From the NCBI GenBank assembly GCA_020850355.1, contig JADZEX010000018.1, positions 1-64,000 of the forward strand: 64,000 bases of DNA. The letters run 5' to 3'. The notes under the pieces are model-generated. The model did not search any database and had not been told where the DNA came from. It saw only the letters and a program-made list of their open reading frames with translations. How positions within the stretch are numbered: position 1 is the stretch's first letter; every line of letters begins with the position of its first letter. Origin of the DNA: Fimbriimonadaceae bacterium (GTDB lineage: Bacteria; Armatimonadota; UBA10988). Both the position numbers and the translations under genes were made by a program. Below, piece after piece: positions 33,223 to 42,490 of this stretch.

Positions 33223-34782
33223 TCAGGCGTCGTGGCCGGGCTCGTCGGTTGGCACGGTCAGCCACCGGGCCAGCAGGAAGATCAGCGCCATCAGCGCGTA
33301 GCCGGCGGCCCACGGCCCGGCCGGGCCGAGCTTCAGGACGGTGTCGCCCGGCAGGTACTGGTAGCCGTGCATCAGCCCGGTCAACGACAGCAGCGCCGCC
33401 AGGCCGCACCACAAGGCCGCCAGGCCGAAACGCCGTTCGATCACCCCGACCGTCGCCGCGGCGAGGCAGGTGGCGGTGAAGATGAAGCCCTGCTCGAGCG
33501 CAAAGGCACCGCTGGCGAACAAGCCCTCGCGTTGTAAGGCCAGCTCGATGGCCTGCCCGAGCGGCCGGTCGACCCCAAAGCCGGCGGCGCGCAGGCTGCA
33601 CTTCATGACAAACGCGGCGTAGGCCCCCAGGCCCGGCAGCAGGCCGACCACCACCGCCGGCGCGTGGTGCCGCGGGGTCGCTGCGAAGGCCTGCGCGGTC
33701 ATCACGAGGCCGATCCAGACCACAATCACCATGCCCGCGTCGATGGGGACCGCCCAGGCGAGGTAGGAGAGCGTGCCGGTCAAGATCAGCAGGGTCAGCA
33801 CCAGACCGGTCAGCACGCTGTAGCCGGCCCGTGCGCCGAGGGCTTTCCACCCGGGGTGACCGATGTAGATGGTGGTCGGGAAGCAGGACCCGCAGACGGC
33901 CGCGCTGAGCGTGCCCAGGCCATTGACCGCCAGCGCTGGCGCGGTCGGGTAGAGGTCACCGGCGGCCTCGGCCGATTCGATGTTCTGCAGTGAGCCGAGG
34001 ACGTTGAAAAGGCCCATCGGCAGAATCACCGAGCAGTAGGTGGCGGCCTGCGACCAGTCGATGGCGAAGGCCTGCGGCAGGCAGAACTGCGGCAGGCTCA
34101 GCCCGACCGCGGCCGGGGCGGCCTGGTCGCGCAGCAGCCCGGTGGCCCAGGCCAGCGCCGTGCCCAGCAGCACGGCCACCAGCCCGCCGGGCAGCCCGCC
34201 CCGGAACCGCACCCGGCCAAAGTAGGTCAGCAGCACCACCGCCAGGGTGGCCAGGCCGACAATCGGCCGCGCGAAGGTCTGCAGCAGGAAACCGAGCGCG
34301 ATGAAGGTGAGGGCAATCCCGGCGAGGGTCGACAGCAACGCGGCCCGGGGCGTGGCGCGGCGGACGCGTTCGGCGTAGAGCGCGCCGGTCAGCTCCAGCA
34401 CGCCGGAGCCGACGCAGGCAAACAACCCCGCTCGCCAGGCGGCTTCGACGGGATTCGGATCGCCCGCGGCCTGCGCCGCCAGCTTCGCCGGCAGCATCAC
34501 CAGAAAGACGTAGGCCACCACCGAGGGGGTGTTGATGCCGTACGGCAGCGCGCAGACATCGGTGCGGCCCGTCGCCCGGGCCAACTGCATCGCCTGCCGC
34601 GCGTAGTAGAGGTTGCCGACCAGCAGCGAGACCGCCACCCCGGGCATCACGCGCTGGTAAATCAGCTCGTTGGGGAACCCCAGCACGCCGCGGCAGAGCG
34701 TGTCGATCAGCAGGATCTGCACCAGGTTGTCGAGCGCCAGGCCGAAGAACCCGTCCAGGTCACCGCGCACGAACCACCGCAT
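33223..34782 (-). CDS. Xanthine/uracil-type (NCS2/AzgA-like) permease
   Basis: A 519-residue membrane protein with about 13 hydrophobic segments. PYGINTPSVVAYVF and NVLGSLQNIESAEAAGD match the nucleobase transporter superfamily. The exact solute is unknown; purines are likely. The ATG at 34782 is chosen over an in-frame TTG at 34794 because GGAGG lies directly upstream. It follows the ceramidase-like gene by 37 bases and ends the operon. Confidence 0.8.
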   Translation of the reverse strand: MRWFVRGDLDGFFGLALDNLVQILLIDTLCRGVLGFPNELIYQRVMPGVAVSLLVGNLYYARQAMQLARATGRTDVCALPYGINTPSVVAYVFLVMLPAKLAAQAAGDPNPVEAAWRAGLFACVGSGVLELTGALYAERVRRATPRAALLSTLAGIALTFIALGFLLQTFARPIVGLATLAVVLLTYFGRVRFRGGLPGGLVAVLLGTALAWATGLLRDQAAPAAVGLSLPQFCLPQAFAIDWSQAATYCSVILPMGLFNVLGSLQNIESAEAAGDLYPTAPALAVNGLGTLSAAVCGSCFPTTIYIGHPGWKALGARAGYSVLTGLVLTLLILTGTLSYLAWAVPIDAGMVIVVWIGLVMTAQAFAATPRHHAPAVVVGLLPGLGAYAAFVMKCSLRAAGFGVDRPLGQAIELALQREGLFASGAFALEQGFIFTATCLAAATVGVIERRFGLAALWCGLAALLSLTGLMHGYQYLPGDTVLKLGPAGPWAAGYALMALIFLLARWLTVPTDEPGHDA

Positions 34783-34819
34783 GGCTGCCTCCAAGCGGGT
34801 CGCTTCGCGCGCGGCGCGG

Positions 34820-36010
34820 CTAACCCTCCACCGCCGCCAGCGCCGACTGCACGGCCGCGTTCAGCCGGGGCGCCGTATCGGGGCCCAGCGACATCGTGCG
34901 CTCGTAGGCGTACCGCTCCAGCTCGAAGTCGTCGCGCCGCAGCAGGTAGCCGATCTCGTCGCCGGCCAGGCTGATCACGAAGCGGTGCCGGCGGCCCATC
35001 ATGCGCTTCCAGCGGCGCACCAGCGCCGGCTGCGGCTCGCCGGGAATCGCCAGGAAGGTGGCCGGCCCGAGGCCCCAGGCGCTGACCCGGGTGAGGTGCT
35101 CCTCGCTGGAGTCGAACCCCCCGCGGAGCAGGCCTTGGGCGACCGCGGCGCGCAGTTGCGGACTGACCAGCGGCAGCGTCACCTCGCGGGTCGCCACCGC
35201 CAGGTCGGCGTGGTCGACAATCTCCTCAGCGGCCAGCAGCGCGGCGACGGCTTCGTCGGCGACCGCCTGGCCGATCCGGGCGGCCTCGCCGAGCGACTCG
35301 CTGGCCGCCGCCGGGGTCACCATCGCGCCGAGCGCGCCGTTCACGAAGATCGCCGGGCCGCCGAAGGTCTCTTCGACCCGCAGCCGCAGCGCGTGTGCGA
35401 AGTCGGAGCTGATCACGGTGCTGCGGTTGGTCAGCACCTCGGGGTGGCAGCCCCAGTTGATCAACGTCGCCACCCCCCGGCCGCCGACGGTGGCGACGTG
35501 CAGCGCGGCGACGTCCGGGTCGAGGCTCTCGGGGTCGCGCACATTGACTGCCGTGCGCGGCGGCTGGCTGATGCGGGCCAAGGTCAAGAGCGCCGGCTGC
35601 AGCGCCCCGAGGGCTAGCTTGACCGCCGCCGCCGCCCCATCGAGCAGCGTCGCCATGACCTCTGCGGCGACCCCGGAGGTCGCCCCGTCGGGCCCCCAGA
35701 GGCCCAGCGTGTCGGGCCCCGAGTGGGTATGTGTGGCGCAGACCAGCAGGTGCCCCGGCCGCAGGCCGACGCGCGACGCGACCTGATCGGCATCGACGCG
35801 CAGCAGGCCGAGGCAGTCGACGCTCACCAGCGCGACGGTCTGGCGCCCACAGCGCAGCGCCAGGGCGCGCGCCCAGAGCGGGTCGGCGACGCTGCCGGCG
35901 CGGCGGTTACGGCCGAAGCCGGCCAGCCAGCAACCCGGGTCCGGCGTCACCTCGACGGCCGCGGCCCCGGCCTGCAACGAGTGGTGCCGGGTGGCACCGG
36001 GTTCGCCCAT
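34820..36010 (-). CDS. Neutral/alkaline ceramidase-like hydrolase
   Basis: A 396-residue protein with the N-terminal domain of neutral/alkaline ceramidases: VSVDCLG, CATHTHSGPD (THTHSGP at 93-99), and NWGCHPEVL with the zinc-ligand His. The C-terminal immunoglobulin-like domain of true ceramidases is missing and no signal peptide is seen, so it may cut a different amide. Its ATG overlaps the stop of the upstream membrane protein by one base (TAATG), linking it to the membrane cassette. Confidence 0.78.
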   Translation of the reverse strand: MGEPGATRHHSLQAGAAAVEVTPDPGCWLAGFGRNRRAGSVADPLWARALALRCGRQTVALVSVDCLGLLRVDADQVASRVGLRPGHLLVCATHTHSGPDTLGLWGPDGATSGVAAEVMATLLDGAAAAVKLALGALQPALLTLARISQPPRTAVNVRDPESLDPDVAALHVATVGGRGVATLINWGCHPEVLTNRSTVISSDFAHALRLRVEETFGGPAIFVNGALGAMVTPAAASESLGEAARIGQAVADEAVAALLAAEEIVDHADLAVATREVTLPLVSPQLRAAVAQGLLRGGFDSSEEHLTRVSAWGLGPATFLAIPGEPQPALVRRWKRMMGRRHRFVISLAGDEIGYLLRRDDFELERYAYERTMSLGPDTAPRLNAAVQSALAAVEG

Positions 36011-36648
36011 TACTTGAACAACAGCCCGGGCACATCGAGCAGGAACTGAATGCGGTCGATCAGCAGCGAGAAGCGCCCCATCACGGTGCTGCCGAAAATG
36101 GCGCCGAAGGCGATCATCAGCAGCCAGCGCCCGAGCTGCGCGGTGCCGGCGACGGCCTTGTGGCCGTGGCGGAACGAGAAGAAGAAGTAGGCCATCACCG
36201 AGACCAGGGTGACTACGAAGACCAGGTTGCTGAAGACCTGGCCCCAGCTCACCGCAGCCGACGGCCAGAGCGGCACGAACGACGAGGTGACCTGCGGGAA
36301 GACCTGCGTGCTGAACCCGCGGAAGACCTGCCCGGCGCCCAGGCCGAACAACACGCTGATCAGGAAGCGGCTGAGCCAGGCATACTTCGGGAAGAAAACC
36401 GAGTAGAACAGCAGCGCCAGCAGCGGGGCAAAGACCCAGTACCACTGCCCCTCGCGGAGCGGCTGGTACCAGTTCGGTCCCAGGGCATCGTTCCAGGTCA
36501 CGACCACCCCGTAACCGGCGGCGATGCCGATGAAGAGGTGCTCGAAGAAGCGGTAGAGGGCGTTCTCCTTGAAGACCACCGAGAGGATCGCGATGGTCGC
36601 CAGGGCGCCCGTCAGGGTGACCAGCAACTCGACGGTGCGGAGTTCCAT
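36010..36648 (-). CDS. Conserved membrane protein of the DUF6754 cassette
   Basis: A 212-residue protein with about six hydrophobic segments and a conserved-looking YRFFEHLFIGIAAGYG near residue 40. No enzyme motif. The ATG at 36648 follows AGGAGGGC; the longer frame enters the upstream gene. It lies one base after the 292-residue protein. Function unknown; probably part of a membrane complex with its neighbours. Confidence 0.7.
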   Translation of the reverse strand: MELRTVELLVTLTGALATIAILSVVFKENALYRFFEHLFIGIAAGYGVVVTWNDALGPNWYQPLREGQWYWVFAPLLALLFYSVFFPKYAWLSRFLISVLFGLGAGQVFRGFSTQVFPQVTSSFVPLWPSAAVSWGQVFSNLVFVVTLVSVMAYFFFSFRHGHKAVAGTAQLGRWLLMIAFGAIFGSTVMGRFSLLIDRIQFLLDVPGLLFK

Positions 36649-36649
36649 G

Positions 36650-37528
36650 TCAGCCCTCCTCGCCCGCGACTGGCGGCGGTGCCGCGCCGACGCGTTTCTC
36701 GGCCCACACCGCCAGGTTGCCGATGACAATCAGGAACATCACCAGCAGGTGCCCCAGCGACTGCGACCCCATCCGCTGCAGCCCCTTGCCGCGCGGGTTG
36801 CCGAACTCGTCCTTGAACTCGGTCAACTGCTCAAACTGCGCCGCGCCGCCGAGCCCGACCAGCAACCCCTTGATCTGACCCGACTGCAGGTAGGGGTAGC
36901 GCTCCGGACCCATCACCGCGGTGCAGGCTTGGGCCAGCGTGATGTCACCCGAGCAGAACTGGATGTACATGTCGAGCAGCCCGCTGCCCGCGACGTTGTA
37001 CAGCATGCCGACGTCCTTCAAGGTCCGGACGCCCTGCATCAGCGTGAGCTGCGCCACCGGCGTGCCGTTGATGTCTTCCTTGATGGTCCCCGGCAGGTCG
37101 GTCATCATGGCCAGCAGAGTCTTGTCGTAGTTCGGCTTGTAGCCCCAGTTGATCCAGTCGCGGCCGTACTCTTTCTGATGTTTGGCGGCCAGCTTGAAGG
37201 CCACCTGCTGCCCCAGCTTGGCGCCCTGCTGGGCGAACGAGACGATCGCGAACGGGCGGTTCTGGCGCATCAGGTAGTCCATCACCGTGGTCGTCAGCGG
37301 CTCGCACTCGCCCTTCGTGCCGGCCTCCCAGTCGCAGGTGATCACCACCAGCTTGCCAGGCGGCAGCTCGTCGATGGTCGTCTTGAGCTTCTTGGTCGCC
37401 GGCAACGGGACCATCTTGAGGGGCAGCGGGACCTTCAGCGGGACCGCCAGACAGAGCAACGTCAAGGCGGCGATCACCCGCCGGTCGATCTGCCGCAGCC
37501 GCACCAGGAAACGGAGCAGGGAGTCCAT
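36650..37528 (-). CDS. Two-span membrane protein with an outer domain (DUF6754 cassette)
   Basis: A 292-residue protein with hydrophobic segments near residues 18-37 and 261-280 enclosing a hydrophilic domain of about 220 residues. That domain has CDWEAGTKGECEP and WGYKPNYDKTLLAM, with no known catalytic motif. The cysteine pair could form a disulfide if the domain is outside. ATG 37528 is preferred to GTG 37534, since GGGAG is well placed for it. Function unknown. Confidence 0.68.
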   Translation of the reverse strand: MDSLLRFLVRLRQIDRRVIAALTLLCLAVPLKVPLPLKMVPLPATKKLKTTIDELPPGKLVVITCDWEAGTKGECEPLTTTVMDYLMRQNRPFAIVSFAQQGAKLGQQVAFKLAAKHQKEYGRDWINWGYKPNYDKTLLAMMTDLPGTIKEDINGTPVAQLTLMQGVRTLKDVGMLYNVAGSGLLDMYIQFCSGDITLAQACTAVMGPERYPYLQSGQIKGLLVGLGGAAQFEQLTEFKDEFGNPRGKGLQRMGSQSLGHLLVMFLIVIGNLAVWAEKRVGAAPPPVAGEEG

Positions 37529-37530
37529 CG

Positions 37531-38379
37531 TCACATCTCCCGGAAGTAGCTGCCCTGTTCCAGGCTCAGCCAGACCCGCAGCGAAAGCGCGAAGCCACCG
37601 ACCGCCGAGCCGAACAGAATGCCCCGGGCCGCCGCCGTGTTGGGGACGGTCAGCAGCCAGTTCTGGATGTTCTCGATGCGCAGCAGCGCCAGCGCATGGT
37701 CTTCGGGGATCCAGGCGGTCAGGGCCTGCCCGGCGGGCACCTGGCCGAGCATCACCAAGAAGGCGACCACCGTCATCAGGCCGGCCTCGACCGTGCGGAT
37801 GCGGAAGGCACGGTAGGCGGCCGTCACGATGAAGAAGCCGAGCAGCGCGAAGGTGGTGGCATCGAGGGAGTTGAGGAGCCCGCGGAAGAGCACCTCAAAC
37901 ACCCCCGTCGCGAACGACACGCGGGTCGCGCCGTCCTCAACCGGCTGCGCCAGCAGCCCGAACACCAGCATCCCGAGGAAGCCCAGGAAGAAGGCCACGG
38001 AGTTGATGGCCCCGCCACCCCCGCGGGCCAGCCGCCGGCCGTGGACCATCACCAGATTGATGATCCCGAGGCCGATACTGAAGCCGCTGAGGACCAGCAG
38101 GAAGTTGCCGAGGGGCTGCACGTAGCCCTGCACCGGGTCCCAGCGCTCGGGACAGAAGAAGTCGAGGCTGTAGAACAGCCCGGCCAAGAAGGTGCAGACC
38201 ACGGTCAGCCGGCGCCGCGCCGCCGAGTTGAGCTTCTGGAGCACCGCCAGCACGCCGCAGAAGGCGAGGATGCTGGCCAGCACCGCGAGCCAGAACCAGA
38301 CGCCAGTCAGGGGGCAGAAGAGGTGCTCGGAGAACCACGTCTGGAACAGTCCGGTGACGACTTGCGGTTGATCGCCCAT
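37531..38379 (-). CDS. Polytopic membrane protein (DUF6754 cassette)
   Basis: A 282-residue protein with seven or eight hydrophobic segments and short loops. A motif FYSLDFFCPERWDPVQGYVQPL lies near residue 70. The ATG at 38379 follows GGAGGGG and shares a base with the upstream stop (TGATG). Function unknown. It may form the membrane core of the cassette. Confidence 0.68.
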   Translation of the reverse strand: MGDQPQVVTGLFQTWFSEHLFCPLTGVWFWLAVLASILAFCGVLAVLQKLNSAARRRLTVVCTFLAGLFYSLDFFCPERWDPVQGYVQPLGNFLLVLSGFSIGLGIINLVMVHGRRLARGGGGAINSVAFFLGFLGMLVFGLLAQPVEDGATRVSFATGVFEVLFRGLLNSLDATTFALLGFFIVTAAYRAFRIRTVEAGLMTVVAFLVMLGQVPAGQALTAWIPEDHALALLRIENIQNWLLTVPNTAAARGILFGSAVGGFALSLRVWLSLEQGSYFREM

Positions 38380-39158
38380 CAGGCCCCTCCCGGCTTCAAG
38401 AACTGGGCCAGCAGATTGGCTTCCTCGCCCTGCACCAAGGTCAGCAGCAGACCGAGCACAATCAGGACCAGCAGCGTCAGCTTGACGTAGTCCTGACCCA
38501 CCAGACTGCCGGTCAGCACCGGCTCCCGGCTGAGCAGCGCGGTGGTGGCGTAGTACTCTTCGCCGAGAATGGTGTAGTCGCAAGTCGCCAGGAAGAAGGG
38601 GATCTGGTTGCTGTCGGGGGTGGCCGCGATCTGCACCGCGCCGACGGCCTGGCCGTTCTCGGCCATCACCAGCGACTCGGCGGCGAAGGTGCCGAAGAAG
38701 AAGTTGGCGCCGACCTGCTCGCGGTGCATCAGCCCAACCACGCCCGCCGCGTAGGCGAACTGGGCGTCGGAGAGGAACCGGATGTCCTGGGCGTTGAAGG
38801 CCTCCTCGGCGCCGACGGCGACATGGGCCTCGCGCTGCACCTCTTCGATCACCGGGATCAGCATCGCGCTGACGGTGGGCACAATGACTCGCGTCCGGAA
38901 GCGTGCCGCGAGCTGGGTGACGTGCCCAATCACGCTGACGGCCTGCAAGGTGGTGATGTCGACCCCGCCGAGGCCGATGCTGAAGAGCACCGGCCGGCCG
39001 AGCTCGACGGCGCGGCCGACGACCTCCTCGATGGCGTCGATCCCCGGCAGGCGGCGGATGAACAGCTCCCGGCCCCGTTTGGCGCGCTGGATGTTGAGGA
39101 TCACCAGCAGCGCCAACAGCGGCAGCAGGATCCGGGCGGCGGCATTGGCCGTTTCCAT
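38379..39158 (-). CDS. DUF6754-like protein
   Basis: A 259-residue protein with one N-terminal (about 8-25) and one C-terminal (about 225-245) hydrophobic segment and a soluble middle of some 190 residues. The central GLGGVDITTLQAVSVIGH and MHREQVGANFFFGTF match my recollection of the DUF6754 family, which has no known function. It is coupled at both ends to its neighbours by TGATG overlaps. The family name is a moderate-confidence call. Confidence 0.65.
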   Translation of the reverse strand: METANAAARILLPLLALLVILNIQRAKRGRELFIRRLPGIDAIEEVVGRAVELGRPVLFSIGLGGVDITTLQAVSVIGHVTQLAARFRTRVIVPTVSAMLIPVIEEVQREAHVAVGAEEAFNAQDIRFLSDAQFAYAAGVVGLMHREQVGANFFFGTFAAESLVMAENGQAVGAVQIAATPDSNQIPFFLATCDYTILGEEYYATTALLSREPVLTGSLVGQDYVKLTLLVLIVLGLLLTLVQGEEANLLAQFLKPGGA

Positions 39159-39427
39159 CAGGCGGCCCTATCCTCTCTGGCGAGTGCTTCGAGGCGGTCC
39201 AGGAAGGCCTCGAACAATACTGGATCTTGAAGCATTGCGGCCAGCTCCTGACAACGCTGCAGCCCTAGCAACGGCGCGATCAGCGGCGTCCCGGCGAGCA
39301 CGGCGTGGGCGGCGATGTTGCGCACCGGGCGGTGCAACTCGAGCGCGAAGACCGTCGGCACGACCAGCCCGCGTTCGGCGACCCATTGCGCCGCGCTCTC
39401 CAAGGGGGCTGGCAGGACGGTGGTCAC
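39158..39427 (-). CDS. Small soluble protein of unknown function
   Basis: An 89-residue protein rich in Leu and Ala, with no membrane segment or known motif; mostly helical by eye. It begins at a GTG that overlaps the upstream stop (GTGA), and its own stop overlaps the DUF6754-like start. I do not recognise it. Confidence 0.55.
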   Translation of the reverse strand: MTTVLPAPLESAAQWVAERGLVVPTVFALELHRPVRNIAAHAVLAGTPLIAPLLGLQRCQELAAMLQDPVLFEAFLDRLEALAREDRAA

Positions 39428-39894
39428 GGGGCCACCTCCGGCCAGGTGCGGCGGGCGGTGGCGTGCTGCGCAACCAGCGTCCGAACCTGCTCGGCGTGGT
39501 GGCCCCAGAGCAGCAGCAGCCCCCGCGGCAGGACCCGCGACGGGCGGCCCTCACGGCTCAAGAACAGCCCGTCGGGTCGCTCCCAGACCGAGGCGACCTG
39601 TTCCCAGGTGAGTTCGCGTCGGCCGCCCCAGCCGTCGCGCCGGGCGCCTGTGGCGGTCAGGCGATAGACCGCGGGGAGCAGGAAATCGCCCGCGGCCAGG
39701 AGCACCGCCGCGGCGGCGATCAGGGTGTAGAGTGGGTGGCCGAAGGCCAGTTGGACGGCGACGCTGACAAGGCCGCCGTAGAGCACGGTGCCGACCACCG
39801 CCAGGGGTCTGCGGCGTGCCGGATGGACCACCCATTCCAGCAGCACCGGCTCCGCAGGCAGCGCAGTGGCAGTGTCAGTCGGATCGCGCTCCAC
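39424..39894 (-). CDS. Membrane protein with possible bacterial PH-like domain
   Basis: A 156-residue protein with two hydrophobic segments (about 31-73) followed by a short basic/beta region, GRRELTWEQVASVWERPDG, that resembles membrane-anchored bacterial PH-like domains. It starts at GTG 39894, right behind a strong promoter, and is the first gene of the minus-strand membrane cassette. The PH-like call is tentative. Confidence 0.55.
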   Translation of the reverse strand: MERDPTDTATALPAEPVLLEWVVHPARRRPLAVVGTVLYGGLVSVAVQLAFGHPLYTLIAAAAVLLAAGDFLLPAVYRLTATGARRDGWGGRRELTWEQVASVWERPDGLFLSREGRPSRVLPRGLLLLWGHHAEQVRTLVAQHATARRTWPEVAP

Positions 39895-39922
39895 CAGACC
39901 AGAGCACCTCGTCGGCGGCCGG

Positions 39923-39952
39923 ATTGTACCGCGTCGGCGGCGCCGCTGTCAA
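39923..39952 (-). promoter_or_regulatory. Sigma-70-type promoter for the DUF6754 cassette
   Basis: On the minus strand TTGACA (39952-39947) and TACAAT (39928-39923) are 18 bases apart. It is the best promoter in the window: -35 perfect, -10 five of six. It would drive the eight genes from 39894 to 33223. Confidence 0.78.
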
Positions 39953-40000
39953 ACCGGAGTGCGGCGTGGGCGGTGGCGGTTGTCCGCCCGCCGGACGCGC

Positions 40001-40029
40001 TTGACGCGTCCCCTGCCGGGCGCCACACT
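40001..40029 (+). promoter_or_regulatory. Sigma-70-type promoter for the plus-strand run starting at 40067
   Basis: TTGACG (40001-40006) and CACACT (40024-40029), spacer 17 bases. It points away from the promoter at 39923-39952 and lies 37 bases before the first ATG. Confidence 0.5.
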
Positions 40030-40066
40030 GGCGGCATGGTAGGCCGCTTACCGAGGATGTGCTGCG

Positions 40067-40405
40067 ATGATTGAAAAACGCCCGCCCGCGGTGCTGCTGG
40101 CGGCAGCCTGGCAGGTGCTGCTGGGCGTGACCTGGCTGGTGCAGGCCTTCCGGCTGGACAGCCCGATCTTTCTAATCGCCCTCTGCATTTGGGCGATCTA
40201 CCACCTGGCCACGGCGGTCGGCCTCTACCAGTTGCAGGAGTGGGCGCGCCGCCGGGCGGTGCAGATGGCGGTCTTCGACATTCTCGGCGTGCTGCAGGGC
40301 CTGCTGGCCTATCCCTCGCCGTTCGGCGCGCTGGTCACGCTGGGCATGCCGATCTACACGCTGACCGTGCTCAACGACCCCGCGCTGAAGCAGCGCTTCT
40401 CGTGA
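40067..40405 (+). CDS. Small membrane protein of unknown function
   Basis: A 112-residue protein with about three or four hydrophobic segments (about 10-30, 34-56, 66-88, 88-103) and a short charged C-terminus. It has a GAGGA ribosome site. No known domain. It is followed after 132 bases by the secreted metallopeptidase. Confidence 0.6.
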   Translation: MIEKRPPAVLLAAAWQVLLGVTWLVQAFRLDSPIFLIALCIWAIYHLATAVGLYQLQEWARRRAVQMAVFDILGVLQGLLAYPSPFGALVTLGMPIYTLTVLNDPALKQRFS

Positions 40406-40537
40406 GCCAGCGCCGCCAGCGGGCGTAACGCGGCCGTCAGGCGGCGTTCAGAGCTTCGTAGGCCGTGGGCAGCAACGCCGCGCCGGGGGCCGGCGTACCG
40501 CATGTGTGGCGGGCGATTCCGCCGCGGGAGGTGTCCG

Positions 40538-42475
40538 ATGGGGTCGCTCGTGTCTAGTCTGCGCCGCCTGGTCGGGGCGGTCGGGGTGCTGGTCCTGACG
40601 CTCGGACCGGCCCACGCCGTGCTGCCACCGCTGGTCGATCACACCTTCGACGACGGCGAGCGGAAGGTCGAGCTGAAGGTCCCGGCGAGCTGGACCGTGC
40701 AGGCGGCCGGCAACGGGCTGCAGGCCTGGAAGGACCCCGCGACCGACCTCTTCGGCGCGGCGGTGCTGAGCTTCCACGAGTATGACAAAGCCCCCACCCC
40801 GGACGCCTTCCTGGACGGCGCGCTGGCGACCTTGGCCAAGCAGTACAGCAACTGGAAGGTGATCGCCCGGGTGAAGCCCAAGGACCGCCCGCGGGTGCGC
40901 CTGGCGACCGTCGGGTTCAGCCTGTTCGGGTTCCCCTGCCGCGGCTATGTGATGGCCGTGATCGGCCAGGAGACCGGCACGCTGGGCTTCTGCTACGCCG
41001 AGACGGTGGCCGCGCGGCAGCAGCGGCTGGACGAGCTGGTGCAGTTGCTGGTGGCCGGCAGCTACGGCGCCTACCCGGTCCGCGGCGAGGCCGACAGCGA
41101 AGGCGCCCAGGCGCAACAGCAGGCGATCGAAAAGCTCTACGGCGGTGCCAGCAAGGACTTCCAGGAGCTGTGGGACGAGTTGGGCAAGGACAAGTCCCTC
41201 GATGCCGACTTCCTGGGCCAGGCTGGCACCGATCAGCCGGCGCTGCGCAACCTCAAGAACTTCCTGGCGCAGTACCTGCCGAGCCGGCCGCGCGAACGCG
41301 TCAAGGACCTCAAGGTCTACTGCGTGCCGACCACGATCTTCAACGCCCAGGCGCTCGGCCGCAACGAGTCCGGGCCAGGCTTCGTGGTCTTCTACACCGG
41401 CCTGACGCGGCCGTTCCGGTTCCTCGCTCAGCACTACTGCCATCTGCGCGCCAAGGGCCTCCCGCCGGCGCAGCTCAGCGAGCCGTTGGTCAGTTACAGC
41501 GAACGGCTGGCCGAGGCCGTCTTGAAGCAGACGGCGCTGCCGCCGCCCGGCGCGGTGAATCTCGCCAACGACGCCGAGTTGGCGCGTTACGAGAAGACCT
41601 TCTACTCGATGATCGGCCTGGTGATGGCCCACGAGATGGCGCACTACTACTCGCGCCACGGCGAGTCCGGGCAAGATCCCAGCGACCCGTTCAGCGTACA
41701 GCAGCGCGAGATCGACGCCGACGCCGCGGCCATCGCCAACATCCAGAGCGTGGCCGATGGCACGACCGACGTCTGGGAAGGCGGCGTGATCCACGCCTTC
41801 GGCTTCCTGGCGACCGTCGACAACGTCGCCAAGAAGCTCAGCGGCGAGAAGCGGACCGAGCCGGAGTACACCCGCTCGCATCCGCTGGGCACCACCCGGT
41901 TGAAGTTGGCGACCGCCAAGCTGGGCGTCGACGATTACCAGATGCGCAACGACCCCTGGACGCAGAGCAAGATCCTCGAGACCAGCGACTCCGGGGTGGT
42001 GGTGGTCGGCGGCACTGGGGCGAAGGCTGGCGCGGCGGGCACCTTCAAGCATCCGCAGTCGGGGGTGGTCTTCACCTTCCCCGAAGGGTGGGCCGGGCAG
42101 TACGACCCCGACAGCAATGTCCTGACCATCCGCTCCCAGGGCGGCGACAACTTCCCGCTGGCGCTGTATAGCTGCGGCGGCGAGTACTCCTCGCCGAAGG
42201 CGGTGACGCAGGAGATCCTGGGCGAGCTCAAGAAGAGCGCGCAGGGCTTCCAAATCACCCAGGATGCGCCCTTCGACAGCGGCAATGCCAACCTGAAGGT
42301 CCACCTGACGATCGCCAACGGCAAGTTCCCGGCCGGCGACCTGGCGGCGGTGGTGCTCGGCATCCGCTCACCGAAGCTGTACCACGGCGTGCTGCTGATG
42401 ACTCCGCCGAAGCGCCTGCAGCAAGACCTCGCGGCGTTCGACAAGCTGATCACGAGCATGCAGTTCGGCAACTGA
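40538..42475 (+). CDS. Secreted HExxH (M48-like) metallopeptidase
   Basis: A 645-residue exported protein. Residues 1-27 are a signal peptide. The catalytic zinc motif is HEMAH (HExxH) in VMAHEMAHYYSRH, followed by a later QREIDADAAAIAN whose acidic residue could be the third ligand, as in M48 peptidases. The C-terminal third, after SHPLGTTRL, is a separate beta-rich domain with no clear family. The ATG at 40538 follows GGGAGG. Substrate and target are unknown. It is 15 bases ahead of the next gene. Confidence 0.78.
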   Translation: MGSLVSSLRRLVGAVGVLVLTLGPAHAVLPPLVDHTFDDGERKVELKVPASWTVQAAGNGLQAWKDPATDLFGAAVLSFHEYDKAPTPDAFLDGALATLAKQYSNWKVIARVKPKDRPRVRLATVGFSLFGFPCRGYVMAVIGQETGTLGFCYAETVAARQQRLDELVQLLVAGSYGAYPVRGEADSEGAQAQQQAIEKLYGGASKDFQELWDELGKDKSLDADFLGQAGTDQPALRNLKNFLAQYLPSRPRERVKDLKVYCVPTTIFNAQALGRNESGPGFVVFYTGLTRPFRFLAQHYCHLRAKGLPPAQLSEPLVSYSERLAEAVLKQTALPPPGAVNLANDAELARYEKTFYSMIGLVMAHEMAHYYSRHGESGQDPSDPFSVQQREIDADAAAIANIQSVADGTTDVWEGGVIHAFGFLATVDNVAKKLSGEKRTEPEYTRSHPLGTTRLKLATAKLGVDDYQMRNDPWTQSKILETSDSGVVVVGGTGAKAGAAGTFKHPQSGVVFTFPEGWAGQYDPDSNVLTIRSQGGDNFPLALYSCGGEYSSPKAVTQEILGELKKSAQGFQITQDAPFDSGNANLKVHLTIANGKFPAGDLAAVVLGIRSPKLYHGVLLMTPPKRLQQDLAAFDKLITSMQFGN

Positions 42476-42490
42476 CGGGACGGTGGCGGG

